From Bog-473 sp963741995 (lineage in GTDB: Bacteria > Actinomycetota > Acidimicrobiia > Acidimicrobiales > RAAP-2): a stretch of DNA of 64,000 nt. Within the stretch, counting starts at the first letter, position 1; every line of letters begins with the position of its first letter. This document shows positions 52,723 through 61,556 of the stretch, piece by piece. A program made the position numbers and the translations under genes. Below the pieces are notes generated by a model that ran no database searches, was not told where the DNA came from, and was given only the letters and a program-made list of their open reading frames with translations. The stretch spans positions 496,001 to 560,000 of the forward strand of contig CAVUKI010000010.1 of the NCBI GenBank assembly GCA_963741995.1. Direction: 5' to 3'.

Positions 52723-53457
52723 CTACCCGGGAACTAGCGACGACCCAGCGGCGTCGATGACGAACCGCAACTCCCCGTTGTCGTGTGTGCCGTGGACCGT
52801 GAATCGAGCGCTCGGCGAAAGCTTGTCGATGGATTGATCCGGCGGCAAGTAGTTGGGAGGCGACGAGCCGCCGTCTCGTGCCCGCGCTTCGGCCAGCAGC
52901 TGCGCGCCAACTGTCCACGACATAGGGATCGCCATGACCGCTACCCGCTTGTCGTCGTCAACGACCAGGGTCGCCGCATGCTTGGCAGCCGAGAAGGCCA
53001 GTGGGGCGACTGGAAGTTGGGCGCCGAGAACACAGACGTGGAGCGCGTCCCCCTTGACGACGGGAAAGTTCACCAGCGTCTTGCCCTCGAGCCCGGTTTC
53101 CACGAAAGGGCGAAGCTCGACTTCGGGATGCACGACCTCGAAAAGATGGGTCCATCCGTGAGCGAACTCGAGAGGTCGGCGCCACTTGTCGAGGTGCCGT
53201 GTTCCTCCGGGGATTTCGCCCTGCCATGATTTAGAGACGTCGTTCGATACGAAGCCCGCTTGGAAATTCCCGTCTGCGTGCAGGCTGATTTTGATCGTCC
53301 CGGCGAGTTGACGCTGGGCGATGTAGATGTCAGGCGAATTCTTTCCGGTCCAGATGCGCCAGCTCGCTGAGCGCCGCACGCCGTCGGGTGACTGCGCCCT
53401 CCATCGGAGCTCGCCGCCCCGTTTGATCATCATCGGCAACGCCAGGCCCGTCGACAT
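52723..53457 (-). CDS. Hypothetical protein upstream of the AlbA operon
   Basis: The 244-residue soluble protein has RVAVMAIPMSWTVGAQLLAEAR and repeated Trp/Arg/Asp-rich beta-like stretches (GELRWRAQSPDGVRRSASWRIW). No enzyme motif is seen. It lies 86 nt upstream of the operon on the same strand and may be transcribed with it. I cannot name the family. Confidence 0.6.
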   Translation of the reverse strand: MSTGLALPMMIKRGGELRWRAQSPDGVRRSASWRIWTGKNSPDIYIAQRQLAGTIKISLHADGNFQAGFVSNDVSKSWQGEIPGGTRHLDKWRRPLEFAHGWTHLFEVVHPEVELRPFVETGLEGKTLVNFPVVKGDALHVCVLGAQLPVAPLAFSAAKHAATLVVDDDKRVAVMAIPMSWTVGAQLLAEARARDGGSSPPNYLPPDQSIDKLSPSARFTVHGTHDNGELRFVIDAAGSSLVPG

Positions 53458-53637
53458 ACCCCAAGTCTCGCGCGACCCGCGTGGTCATCTGGCCGTCCCT
53501 GAACGCCGGGACAGTGTGACACCCTGCGGCACCTTGGGGATACATCAGGGACTGGCTGAGTCGTCCGGCAATGAGCCGAGGTCGGAGCGCCCAATATCCT
53601 GAAAACTGGATCGGCGCGTTGCCTCAGTTGGAATCGC

Positions 53638-54807
53638 CTATTCGACGGCGTCACTCCGCCTTGGCGCGCCATGGGTAATAGGCGTCATATGCCGTCTGGC
53701 GCTCAAGAGCAATCCCCTCCGCCCATTCAACGGCGCGAGGCACACATCCTCGGGGTAATGGTCAAACTCGAAGACCCTGATGAAGTTCAGGTCGACCAAC
53801 TCGGCGTCGCCGATCATGTAGCTGGAGCCGTGGCCGCGCCGCCGTATCACGGCGAGAATCGTCCGTTGCTCCTTTAAGAGGGCGTGCTCAAGGATGTGGC
53901 CGCTGGGCGTATTGTCAATCATTACGACGAATCGACTAGCGAGGGTCCAAAGGCGCACCTTTTCCTCGTTGGACATAGCGGGGATCTCGGCCATCTCACG
54001 TATCAGACGGGCGTCGTAACCCATCGTGCAAAGTCGGTCGCAGATGCGGCGGAGCTCGGTCAGATCGCGGCCGGTATCGTGACCGAGTACGACCACACCG
54101 GATTCTTTGGCGAGCTGCAGAGAACCCTCGGCGGCAATGAGCGATTGCGTGCGACCGCGAACCCGCTCGTACTCCTCGCCCAAGGACTTGTCATGACATT
54201 GCTTCAATGCCTTCATAACGGGATCGCTTATCCTGCCCCACAGCGCCGGGACACTCTTCAGATCATCTCCATTTACAAAGATGGAAAACGGAACGACTCC
54301 GCTTCGCAACGACCCGAACTCCTCAGGAGCGGACATGAGTTCAATGATCATCTCGCTCAGCATGAACGGCGGGTGATACCCCTTGAATCCACACGAGGTC
54401 AGCGCTGGGCGAACGGTAGGGAGGCGAATTGCAGAGCGACTCCGTTCGGATTTGTCGGCCCTGTCACCGCACATGAGAAGTGGTGCGTTGTTGGGCCGGG
54501 GTAGAGAAGTATCGATGAAACAGCCAGCAGGGTGATAATCGGGACAATCCAACAAAAGAATCACGTCGCAGTGAATCGAGCCCTTCCACACGAAAATATC
54601 AGTCGACTCCCGAGATGCGCTGAACATCGCCAGTGCCGTGGGCCCGGTCATGCCTGCGCGGATGGTGGCCGCGGTGAGCCAAGGTGGCAGTCGCTCAAGA
54701 CTCCAGCCGCGGGCTGTCACTTCCGCTCGTATCATCCGGATGAGTGCAGCGAACTGCGTCTCTATGAAGCCGCGGAAGAGCCTCGATTCGCTTGGGCTCA
54801 TGGTCAT
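53638..54807 (-). CDS. Protein with TIR/SLOG-like C-terminal domain
   Basis: The 389-residue protein has an unrecognised N-terminal half (about 1-225, with GCFIDTSLPRPNNAPLLM). The C-terminal half, about residues 235-345, starts VVVLGHDTGRDLTELRRIC and continues DRLCTMGYDARLIREMAEIPA and VVMIDNTPSGHILEHALLKE. This alternation of strands and helices with Asp/Gly turns resembles the TIR/SLOG Rossmann-like folds, which in defence systems bind or cleave NAD-type or nucleotide signals. The catalytic Glu cannot be assigned with certainty; E in EIPA or EHALL are candidates. It could be a nucleotide-triggered effector. Confidence 0.6.
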   Translation of the reverse strand: MTMSPSESRLFRGFIETQFAALIRMIRAEVTARGWSLERLPPWLTAATIRAGMTGPTALAMFSASRESTDIFVWKGSIHCDVILLLDCPDYHPAGCFIDTSLPRPNNAPLLMCGDRADKSERSRSAIRLPTVRPALTSCGFKGYHPPFMLSEMIIELMSAPEEFGSLRSGVVPFSIFVNGDDLKSVPALWGRISDPVMKALKQCHDKSLGEEYERVRGRTQSLIAAEGSLQLAKESGVVVLGHDTGRDLTELRRICDRLCTMGYDARLIREMAEIPAMSNEEKVRLWTLASRFVVMIDNTPSGHILEHALLKEQRTILAVIRRRGHGSSYMIGDAELVDLNFIRVFEFDHYPEDVCLAPLNGRRGLLLSARRHMTPITHGAPRRSDAVE

Positions 54808-54893
54808 AGTGTTGCAGGGAGAGCAGGTCGAGGTACCGACCGATCAGTGTCGAAAGCGAGCGGTTAAGGCCGCCCCAGTACGCCGGCTCGTGG

Positions 54894-55112
54894 CTAGCGG
54901 CGATCGGCACTCTTGGGGTTTTCGGTTGCCCACTCCTCGGAGACTTCGTGGGCACGAATGTCAATCCATTCCTCCCAATTGAGCATCCTTTGGGACCCAT
55001 CCGCCATCTCCAGCCGCAGATTGCCGTCGGCGAAGACGGTGTAGGACGTGACCTCGAAGTCGCCCACGAGAACGCAGTCGAAGCCCAGAACCCGGACCCA
55101 CATGGTCTCCAT
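54894..55112 (-). CDS. Small hypothetical protein
   Basis: The 72-residue protein has a compact beta-rich pattern (VRVLGFDCVLVGDFEVTSYTV, GNLRLEMADGSQRMLNWEEW) and an acidic/charged C-terminus. The start may be ATG 55112 or the ATG at 55103. Family not recognised. It sits 86 nt upstream of the TIR-like gene on the same strand and could be its partner. Confidence 0.5.
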   Translation of the reverse strand: METMWVRVLGFDCVLVGDFEVTSYTVFADGNLRLEMADGSQRMLNWEEWIDIRAHEVSEEWATENPKSADRR

Positions 55113-55234
55113 AGGTCCATGATCGCACCAGGGACGGGGTGCCCCCGACCGCCGGCTAGGTGATGCGTCATTCAGGGCCGAAGAACCGGAATGCAAACTT
55201 TCGCAAGCGACGCCAGAGCGATCCGTGAGGACGG

Positions 55235-56374
55235 TTACGGGCCCTGCGAGAAGGGCGGTGCCTCGGCCCGCCACGTGTCGATCGCGACCTTGAAGTCAAC
55301 CGATGGACGGTAGAAGACGTGATTCTTTGATGCTCTGGCCTCGAGGCGATTGAAAAGGTCGACTTCATCGTCGGAAATCTGACGAAAGCCGTTCCCGGCA
55401 CCGAGAACTGCCAGGACCTTCGGATCTAGCGGAAGGATTACATGGGTCGCCTTGGCGAGCCCGACAAACTCTCCGTAGCCGGCGAGTCCTAGGTGGAGGT
55501 CGACGGTCAATCCCGGGGCGTCACCGAGCAAGAACTCGCTATGTGTTGACGCAGGGGTAAGGATCTCGAGCCCTGTGGCAGCGAACGCATCGGACATTTT
55601 TTCGAACAGGTCCTGAGAGCGCAGACGAAACATCGCTCCCTCGTTGAACCGGTCACTCAGTCTCTTGAGCATCGCTTCGGCACCCATGCGGCGACCCTCT
55701 GGCCCTGCTGGCCACAAGCCACCGTGGTCCCTTGCAAACGCTTCCTCGCTGGCCCACGTCTGGGCAAGTCGCTCGATGCCCTGTTGGTGAGCAGGTCCGA
55801 AGGATGTTTGGTGGATCTGCTCGATCTGTGGGTTGCGAACGAAGTGGAGAGCGATCGCGTCTCGGATGACCTTCTCGAGCGCTGCTGATTTGAAAAGCGT
55901 CCCATCTTCGGCGGCATCGATGGCCTCGGGAAGATGATCCTCGACGTTCTTCCAAATTGCTTCTGTCTTCTCGCTGTCGAGCTTGATGAAGTCGTCGACG
56001 TAGCCGACGCCTCCCGTTCCTTTTGGGTACGCCTTCCGCCACTTGAGTGTGTAGCTGATGAGTTGTAAGCCGGCTTTGGGGTTGATGACCTCAGTGAACC
56101 GGCCTGACAGGCACTGTGAGATGAAGTGCTGGTGCTCCACCTTCGGAGAGGAAGGATCGGCCGCATCGCGTGTCAATTGGACCAACCGTTCGAGTGCGGG
56201 AACTCCCGGGCTCTGAGGTCCAAGGGCCAGGTGGATCGCCGTGATGTTCTGCTGGACCCAATCGGGCCCGGCGGCGAGGATTCTCAAAAGGGTCCATGCC
56301 CGCTCTCGACCTTGATCGGCCGCGATGTCTCCCAAGATCGTTTGGATGCTGGCCGGCAGCGTGACAGGCGACAC
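55235..56374 (-). CDS. DUF4238-like protein
   Basis: The 379-residue soluble protein contains VEHQHFISQCLSGRFTEV near residue 80 and a long helical middle with IALHFVRNPQIEQIHQTSF. That resembles DUF4238 (typical HFIxxxLxxF motif followed by helices with Arg/Asn). The family occurs in defence regions but its function is unknown. The C-terminus ends in EAPPFSQGP. It is the last gene before the right end of the ICE. Confidence 0.5.
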   Translation of the reverse strand: MSPVTLPASIQTILGDIAADQGRERAWTLLRILAAGPDWVQQNITAIHLALGPQSPGVPALERLVQLTRDAADPSSPKVEHQHFISQCLSGRFTEVINPKAGLQLISYTLKWRKAYPKGTGGVGYVDDFIKLDSEKTEAIWKNVEDHLPEAIDAAEDGTLFKSAALEKVIRDAIALHFVRNPQIEQIHQTSFGPAHQQGIERLAQTWASEEAFARDHGGLWPAGPEGRRMGAEAMLKRLSDRFNEGAMFRLRSQDLFEKMSDAFAATGLEILTPASTHSEFLLGDAPGLTVDLHLGLAGYGEFVGLAKATHVILPLDPKVLAVLGAGNGFRQISDDEVDLFNRLEARASKNHVFYRPSVDFKVAIDTWRAEAPPFSQGP

Positions 56375-56839
56375 AACTCAATTCTCCCGCACTGGGAGAG
56401 CGCAACGGGTCCAAGCAGACAAGAGATCCTGTCGAACGAGTGGCCTCGGAAGCTGATCGGGTAGCAGTTCTAGGCGCCCCGAGGACTGCCCCAGTCGTGT
56501 GGGGCAAGGGTCATCCGGGGTCCCTCCGCCTGTGAGCATCGAGTGTTGAACCCGAAGGTGTAGGGCACTGCCGTGGACCCCGGATCAGCAGCGGCCCGGC
56601 GAGTTGACCTGGTGGGCGTGACCCGACAGGTCGCTCAGTCTGCTTACGGACAGAACAACCTTGGCATTCGGTGGTCTGCCCGGCAACAAGCACCGGCCGC
56701 TTCAGGGCCGAAGATGTCCTGTCGCTCGCCAAGGAACGTGACCGTCGTCAACAGGAAACAAGCGCCATTCGCTGCGCATTACGAGAGCCTGCGGGGACCT
56801 GGGTACGGGTCCGCGGCCACGCTCCGACTCCGTTCCGGC
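56375..56839. other. Non-coding right end of the ICE
   Basis: These bases hold no plausible gene; open frames have atypical composition. The first part is presumably the promoter region of the DUF4238-like gene on the minus strand. The rest leads to the arm-type repeats at 56840. Confidence 0.5.
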
Positions 56840-56859
56840 GTGTCTTTACGTGTCTTTAT
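56840..56859 (+). repeat. Right-end integrase arm-type sites
   Basis: GTGTCTTTAC at 56840-56849 is followed by GTGTCTTTAT at 56850-56859. The pair matches the left-end pair 4711-4730 in 19 of 20 positions and lies about 105-125 nt from attR, similar to the distance at the left end (71-90 nt). This supports both ends belonging to one element. Confidence 0.65.
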
Positions 56860-56963
56860 CGAGAGGGAAGGAGAGGGATCGTGGAGGGAACCTGAGGGGA
56901 TCGAAACGCCGTTACCAGGAAAGTCTTCGGAAAGGACCTGGTCATAACGTCGTGAACCAGACA

Positions 56964-57007
56964 TTCGCAACGCAGAGGCCGAGGGTTCGAGTCCCTTCAC
57001 CTCCACA
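56964..57007 (+). repeat. attR: diverged tRNA-Ala 3'-half copy
   Basis: The sequence TTCGCAA ... TCACCTCCACA reproduces the anticodon loop to acceptor end of tRNA-Ala with five to six changes. Two are compensatory in the T-stem (GAGGG/CCCTT instead of GTGGG/CCCAT). It lacks a 5' half and is not a tRNA gene. The compensating changes suggest that it came from a functional tRNA of another lineage, carried by the element or displaced on insertion. Confidence 0.65.
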
Positions 57008-57608
57008 AAGGCCCAGGTCAGGGGCCTAAAGTGGGGATCCCCACAAGGTTACGAAGCACCCAGAGCGCTACGTGAGCCGTCGTAGAGGTTGTCGGGTGTG
57101 ATTCCGATACTCAGCCCAAACTTGCAGGTCAACACACTGAAGGGGAGCCAGGCGACAGAGTCAACGGAGGTCGGGGGCAGACCCATGATCTATTTCGAGA
57201 GCGGTCAGGCTTGTCCAGCCGGGTCCATCTCGTTCGACCCGGTGGGCAGCAATAGATGGACAAGAGGATGGACAAATCCACAGCCAACATCGCCCTCCGA
57301 CTTGGGATCTCGCTCAGGGTAAAGAGGGCGTACGGAATGGGTCCGAAAACGCAACCGACGAAGAAGACGCCGGCTAAAAGGTCCTCCAATCCGTCGCACT
57401 ACCATCAAGAAATCCACGAAGGCGAAGTAATGTCCGCAAGCGAGCCGGGGCCAAGAAGGGCGCCAAGTGGGCCTTCGACATCGCCCGCGCGGGAGTCACT
57501 AATTCGACTGAGCATGCGAGGCGTCGCGCCGGCGGAGCTTGACCAGGGATGTGGAATCGCACCCGCTCCGAAGAGCTCATATTCACAAAGTTCCTCCGGT
57601 GTCAACGC
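57008..57608. other. Non-coding region right of the ICE
   Basis: These 601 bases hold no gene I can support. They lie after the tRNA-like remnant and before the convergent membrane-protein gene. Short frames on both strands are probably chance. Confidence 0.45.
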
Positions 57609-59627
57609 TCAAGGGGAACCGAGCCCGGGGAAGGTAATGCTATTAACCGTGTCATTCGCGACGTAGTCGACATTGACGGCGGCGGGAGACGGGTTTCCGT
57701 CCCAGAGCGGCGACTTCGAGGTGACGTCCTTCAACAGGGTTCCTTCGGTGACGACGGTGATCCCGAAGCCGTTCACGACCGAGGCGAGGACGGACAGCTG
57801 GTACGTCTGGGTGGAGCCGTCCGAGCTAGCCGCGTGGGCTTCATAGGCCCATCCGGATCCCGGTTGGTAGCCGATGTAAGCGCCTGGAATCTGATAGTCA
57901 GCGTTGGCGTCAGGGTCGAGTTGGTCGATGGCCCTTTGGACCAGCGTCTGGGATGTAGCACCCCGAGCTTGGGATCCGGTGACGGTGAGCGTCGAGGTTC
58001 CGCCGAACTGTGCGGTAAACGGGAACGTCAACGAGATGCTGTGGGTGCTGACGTCGACCAACGGATATGACGTCCCGACGGGAAGGACGCGAACGGAGAA
58101 CCCGGCGCTAGCGCGGTAGACCCTGCCGGCCTGAACGGGCGAGCTCGAGGCCACACTCGAGAGCGGCGAACGGAGCACCGGTTTCGTGGGGGGTCCTTGG
58201 CAGCGAAGCGGAGGGCAGGGTGGTGGCGGTCCAGGTGGGGCGAACACGGCCACCACGGTCAGAACGATGGCGAGCGTGGCGAGCCCCCCCGCCATGGTCG
58301 CCGCCATGGCGACACGCGGGACGTGGTCGTGGGATGGCGGGGCCGGGGCGTCGGAGAAGCCGAACGTCGCTCCCGGCGAAGGCTGTGGTGCCGTCGGCCA
58401 GGGAGCCCCGACCTGTGATGGCGGTCCAGCGCCCACGTTACGCACTACCCACTCTGGTGCTCGTCGCGACAGGGACCGCCTCGAACGCGGGATAGCTCGC
58501 TCGGCGATCCCACAGTTAGGACAGAAGGCCATGGTGGGCACTAGATGTTCGCAGTGAGAGCAGACCCGTGGTGGGCCAACGACGATCCCGGCCGCTTCGT
58601 CGAGCAGGACGTGATGGAGGACCTGACGGGAGACGACCATCAGGGGCCCGATAGCGATCAGGTGGATCACCACCAAGGCGGCGTTGGACAACCGGGCAAG
58701 ATCGGTGAACCCCAGTCCGATCTGGATGGCCAATCCAAACGCCAGGACCACACCGACGGAGGTGGACCACCGGTGGACCCAGCTATAGGTCCGTCGGTCA
58801 GCCCGGTTTGTCCACCAGGCCGCGCCGATCAGCCCCGTGGTCAAGGCGCCGATCAGCGGCAGGGTGACGCCGCGCAGGACCGCTTGCGCCAGGTTCTCGA
58901 GGAACGACTCGTGGGTCAGTTGCCCATTCGTCAACCACGGTGCCATGAGAGCGATCGTGGCGGACATGGTGAACCCCAAGGCTCCTGTTGCTCCAGCAGC
59001 AAAACCATCGAGGGATTCCGTGGAACCCTTCTGGGTGAACCGGACCACCACCATGGGCACACACATGAGGAGTTGTCCCGATCCCCCGACTAGGACTGCA
59101 GCCACGATGCTGGTGGTCGAGGCGAGGCTCGCCCCAGGGACGGGCTGGAGGGCGCGATCGACGTAGCCTCCGCCGATCAGGGCCCAACCCGCTCCGAGAC
59201 CCGCGCCCATCAGCAGGCAGACAGCGCTCGGCACCAGGAAGGTACCTTCGTATGGATCGACCTCGAACAGGTAGAGGATGAACAGCAGGGGTAGGCCAAG
59301 GGCGCACACGCCAATGAGCGGTGCAGCGGCGCCAGTTAGGGAGAACAGCACCAACAGGGCTACCACGACGGCGAAGGCGACACGGAAAGATGGCCGGGCC
59401 CCACGCGGTAGTTGCGGGGCCAATGTCGAGACCACCGACAAATGATTGACCGGTTCGTCGGGAAAGGCGGCATAGGCGTGGGGACGTTGGTGGGCCTTGT
59501 GCCCCGTCACGAGGAGATCCGTTCCACAGGCGCCGCAATACCGGGCGTCAGGTACGGTGCGGCCACAGTAGGGGCACGTGATGGTAGGGAGGACCGGTAA
59601 CGATTGGGCGAGGTTCGAGTCGCTCAT
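57609..59627 (-). CDS. Zinc-ribbon PrsW-like membrane protein (catalytically degenerate)
   Basis: The 672-residue protein has an N-terminal zinc ribbon (CPYCGRTVPDARYCGACG), about eight membrane segments, a second zinc ribbon (CSHCEHLVPTMAFCPNCG near residue 360), a further membrane segment and an extracytoplasmic domain. LFEVDPYEGTF and DGFAAGATGALGFTMSATI resemble PrsW intramembrane proteases, but the Glu pair and final Glu/Asn of the active site are not visible, so it may be an inactive relative that binds substrates. Its ATG overlaps the stop of the S53 protease gene (ATGA), so the two are coupled. Zinc ribbons suggest protein-protein contacts on the cytoplasmic side. Confidence 0.6.
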   Translation of the reverse strand: MSDSNLAQSLPVLPTITCPYCGRTVPDARYCGACGTDLLVTGHKAHQRPHAYAAFPDEPVNHLSVVSTLAPQLPRGARPSFRVAFAVVVALLVLFSLTGAAAPLIGVCALGLPLLFILYLFEVDPYEGTFLVPSAVCLLMGAGLGAGWALIGGGYVDRALQPVPGASLASTTSIVAAVLVGGSGQLLMCVPMVVVRFTQKGSTESLDGFAAGATGALGFTMSATIALMAPWLTNGQLTHESFLENLAQAVLRGVTLPLIGALTTGLIGAAWWTNRADRRTYSWVHRWSTSVGVVLAFGLAIQIGLGFTDLARLSNAALVVIHLIAIGPLMVVSRQVLHHVLLDEAAGIVVGPPRVCSHCEHLVPTMAFCPNCGIAERAIPRSRRSLSRRAPEWVVRNVGAGPPSQVGAPWPTAPQPSPGATFGFSDAPAPPSHDHVPRVAMAATMAGGLATLAIVLTVVAVFAPPGPPPPCPPLRCQGPPTKPVLRSPLSSVASSSPVQAGRVYRASAGFSVRVLPVGTSYPLVDVSTHSISLTFPFTAQFGGTSTLTVTGSQARGATSQTLVQRAIDQLDPDANADYQIPGAYIGYQPGSGWAYEAHAASSDGSTQTYQLSVLASVVNGFGITVVTEGTLLKDVTSKSPLWDGNPSPAAVNVDYVANDTVNSITFPGLGSP

Positions 59628-61210
59628 CCGCCGCCTCCGGCGAGGTCGCGCGCCATGTTCCAGACGTCAGGCGAGCCGAGTCCAGTCACCATGTCGTACC
59701 CGGGTGTGGCTTGGTAGAAGTCGTTTCCGCCGATGGTGACGTCGTGGAACGGTGGGTAGGGGAGGGATCGCTGCGCCAGCGAGTACAGGGTTGGGTTGAA
59801 GAAACCTACGGCGCTGAGCCCCCGTGATTCGAGGTATTGATCGACCAGGACCGTGAAGCCGGCCCAGATGGGGCTGGCCAGAGACGTCCCGCCCCCCTGT
59901 TCGGCCTGCCCACCCTCGATGATTACCGTCCCGGTGTAAGGGTCGGCGTCGGCGGATACGTCGGGGACCTGGCGATGGTTCCCGAGATCGACCTGGCCGC
60001 CGGTGCCCAGACCGGTCTGCCAAGAGGGACGGGGGAATACCGTCGACACCCCGCCCCCAGAGCCCTGGGAGAGCAGGGGCATCGACCACGCGGTCTCGCC
60101 GACGTAGGTGCCGTCGGCAGTGCTGCTGAGGGTCGTGCCGCCGGTCCCTGTCACCGCCGGCAAGGAAGCCGGAACGCTGACTCCCTGCCACGAGCTTCGC
60201 GGAGGTTTGCCCGCATCGTTGGGTGGGGTGCAGTCAAGGCCGCCCACGTCTCCGCTGGCAGCGAACACCGTGGTTCCGGCGGCCTCGGCAGAGGTGACCG
60301 CGGCGTTCATGGCTCGGAGGTCGGTGGCGTTCCACACCGACGTGTCGCTCTCGCACCATCCAAGACTCAGGCTCCAGATCGCACCGGGCCACTTTCGCTC
60401 CGCGGCGTCGAAAGCCTCGATGAAGGCTGCCGCTTCCGACGAGGCGTCGAAGGCATTCGCCGTCAGGTTCAAGTACACGATCCTGGCCCGCGGCGCGATC
60501 TCGTCCACTGTCTCAATGTCGAGCGTGCTCTCACCATGGTTCTGAGACGCCATTCCCCCGTAGCGCTGAAGATTGAGGGGCGCACCGATGGATTTCGCGA
60601 AGGACATGACGTCGCGCGTACCGTACGCGTCGGACTCGAAGAGGACGACAGTCTCGCCCTGTCCGGAGTAGCCCTCGGCTCTGAGGGGGGCTGCATCGTA
60701 GGCCGTGAGCAGCTCCGGTGGGGTCAGACCCCCGGCCGGGACGTAGTACAACTCGGGGCGAACGGGAGAATGGATCACGCCGACTCCCGACACCTCCCCG
60801 CACACCCCACTGGGCACAGCGGCCTCGTGGTTGGTGGCAAAGGCGAGCTGCCCCGACGCGGTCCGGAAATCGCGGATCGAGACTCCGAACGCGTGATCGA
60901 TGACCCTCGGGGCACCACTGAGGATGGCGAGCGACTCGCCGACGTCCCAATGGGTGTTGATGCCTTCAGACCGTGCCCAGGATTCCAGGCATGTTGGTCG
61001 CACGCCCGCGGTGAGCGTGACGACGAAGGAGATGATTGGAACACCTGTCGGACCAAGATCAGCCTCTCCGACGTGAGCAGTGGGTTGGTCCCCGAGTCGC
61101 GGTCCGCGACCAGCCACGAGGGCGGTCGCCTCAGGACCGAGCGGTACGACGGTTGTCACGAGCGTCGACGTGACAGCCAAGAGGGCGAGACGCGACCAAC
61201 TGCAACTCAC
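59624..61210 (-). CDS. Sedolisin-family (S53) secreted protease
   Basis: The 528-residue protein starts at GTG 61210 with a signal-like N-terminus (LALLAVTSTLVTTVVPLG). A pro-kumamolisin-type prosequence follows (HWDVGESLAILSGAPRVIDHAFGV, TNHEAAVP). The catalytic domain shows Glu/Asp in HGESTLDIETVDEIAP, Asp in AASGDVGGLDC and Ser in GGGTSLASPIW. The calcium site near the C-terminus reads FHDVTIGGNDFYQ and YDMVTGLGSPD. All family hallmarks are present, so it should be an active acid-type endopeptidase outside the cell. It is coupled to the membrane protein downstream by 4 nt and follows the small coiled-coil gene. Confidence 0.85.
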   Translation of the reverse strand: MSCSWSRLALLAVTSTLVTTVVPLGPEATALVAGRGPRLGDQPTAHVGEADLGPTGVPIISFVVTLTAGVRPTCLESWARSEGINTHWDVGESLAILSGAPRVIDHAFGVSIRDFRTASGQLAFATNHEAAVPSGVCGEVSGVGVIHSPVRPELYYVPAGGLTPPELLTAYDAAPLRAEGYSGQGETVVLFESDAYGTRDVMSFAKSIGAPLNLQRYGGMASQNHGESTLDIETVDEIAPRARIVYLNLTANAFDASSEAAAFIEAFDAAERKWPGAIWSLSLGWCESDTSVWNATDLRAMNAAVTSAEAAGTTVFAASGDVGGLDCTPPNDAGKPPRSSWQGVSVPASLPAVTGTGGTTLSSTADGTYVGETAWSMPLLSQGSGGGVSTVFPRPSWQTGLGTGGQVDLGNHRQVPDVSADADPYTGTVIIEGGQAEQGGGTSLASPIWAGFTVLVDQYLESRGLSAVGFFNPTLYSLAQRSLPYPPFHDVTIGGNDFYQATPGYDMVTGLGSPDVWNMARDLAGGGG

Positions 61211-61241
61211 GCTGTCTCGATCAGTCCTGGTCCCGCACCGA

Positions 61242-61556
61242 TCAGGGTGATTCCTGTCGTCGTGCGAGCACAACGGCCATCCCAACGATGGTGCTCGCAG
61301 CTGCGAGGACGAGTGATGCCCGTCTACCTCGTTGGGCATGCTCGTGTGCGAGCTCTATCTTTTCCAAGAGCAGACCAATGGAATCCAGAAGCGTCTCGGC
61401 CTTGTCGAGTCGATTCTCCAACTGTTTGATCTGTGGACCAACCTCGTTCGTCGGCAACCAGGTTCCTCCTCGCACACGAACGGTTCTGTGCGATCCATTC
61501 GGACTCCCGACCCAGGTCCTCGAGGCTTGAAACCGCTTGGCAAGTGTGCTCATCAT
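61242..61556 (-). CDS. Small coiled-coil protein with C-terminal membrane anchor
   Basis: The 104-residue protein has a coiled-coil-like centre (VGPQIKQLENRLDKAETLLD, IGLLLEKIELAHEH) and a C-terminal hydrophobic helix (ASLVLAAASTIVGMAVVLA) followed by RRQESP, typical of a tail-anchored protein. It starts at ATG 61556 or 61553. It lies 31 nt upstream of the sedolisin gene and probably heads the operon. Its function is unknown; it may tether a partner at the membrane. Confidence 0.65.
   Translation of the reverse strand: MMSTLAKRFQASRTWVGSPNGSHRTVRVRGGTWLPTNEVGPQIKQLENRLDKAETLLDSIGLLLEKIELAHEHAQRGRRASLVLAAASTIVGMAVVLARRQESP

Larger units (their letters stand above)
4641..57007. mobile_element. 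Integrative and conjugative element (about 52 kb) in tRNA-Ala
   Basis: The element is bounded by the tRNA-Ala 3' end and its diverged partial copy. It carries a tyrosine integrase at the left end, an excisionase-like gene (44087), a MobF relaxase, ParB-like and SSB genes, VirB4-like and VirD4-like ATPases, TrbL/VirB6-like and SCO6880-like proteins and an ArdC-like protein. Cargo includes IetAS, a type I restriction system and several probable defence genes. Repeated GTGTCTTTAC motifs occur near both ends. Everything for transfer appears present, but the LysM/BTAD gene is frameshifted, so activity is uncertain. Confidence 0.85.

Noticed and set aside
56779..57006. Reverse-strand frame starting MEVKGLEPSASAL over the attR region
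   Set aside because: Classic false protein from a tRNA 3' end, here from the diverged copy.
59837..61429. Long forward frame under the sedolisin gene
   Set aside because: The minus strand carries all S53 catalytic motifs.
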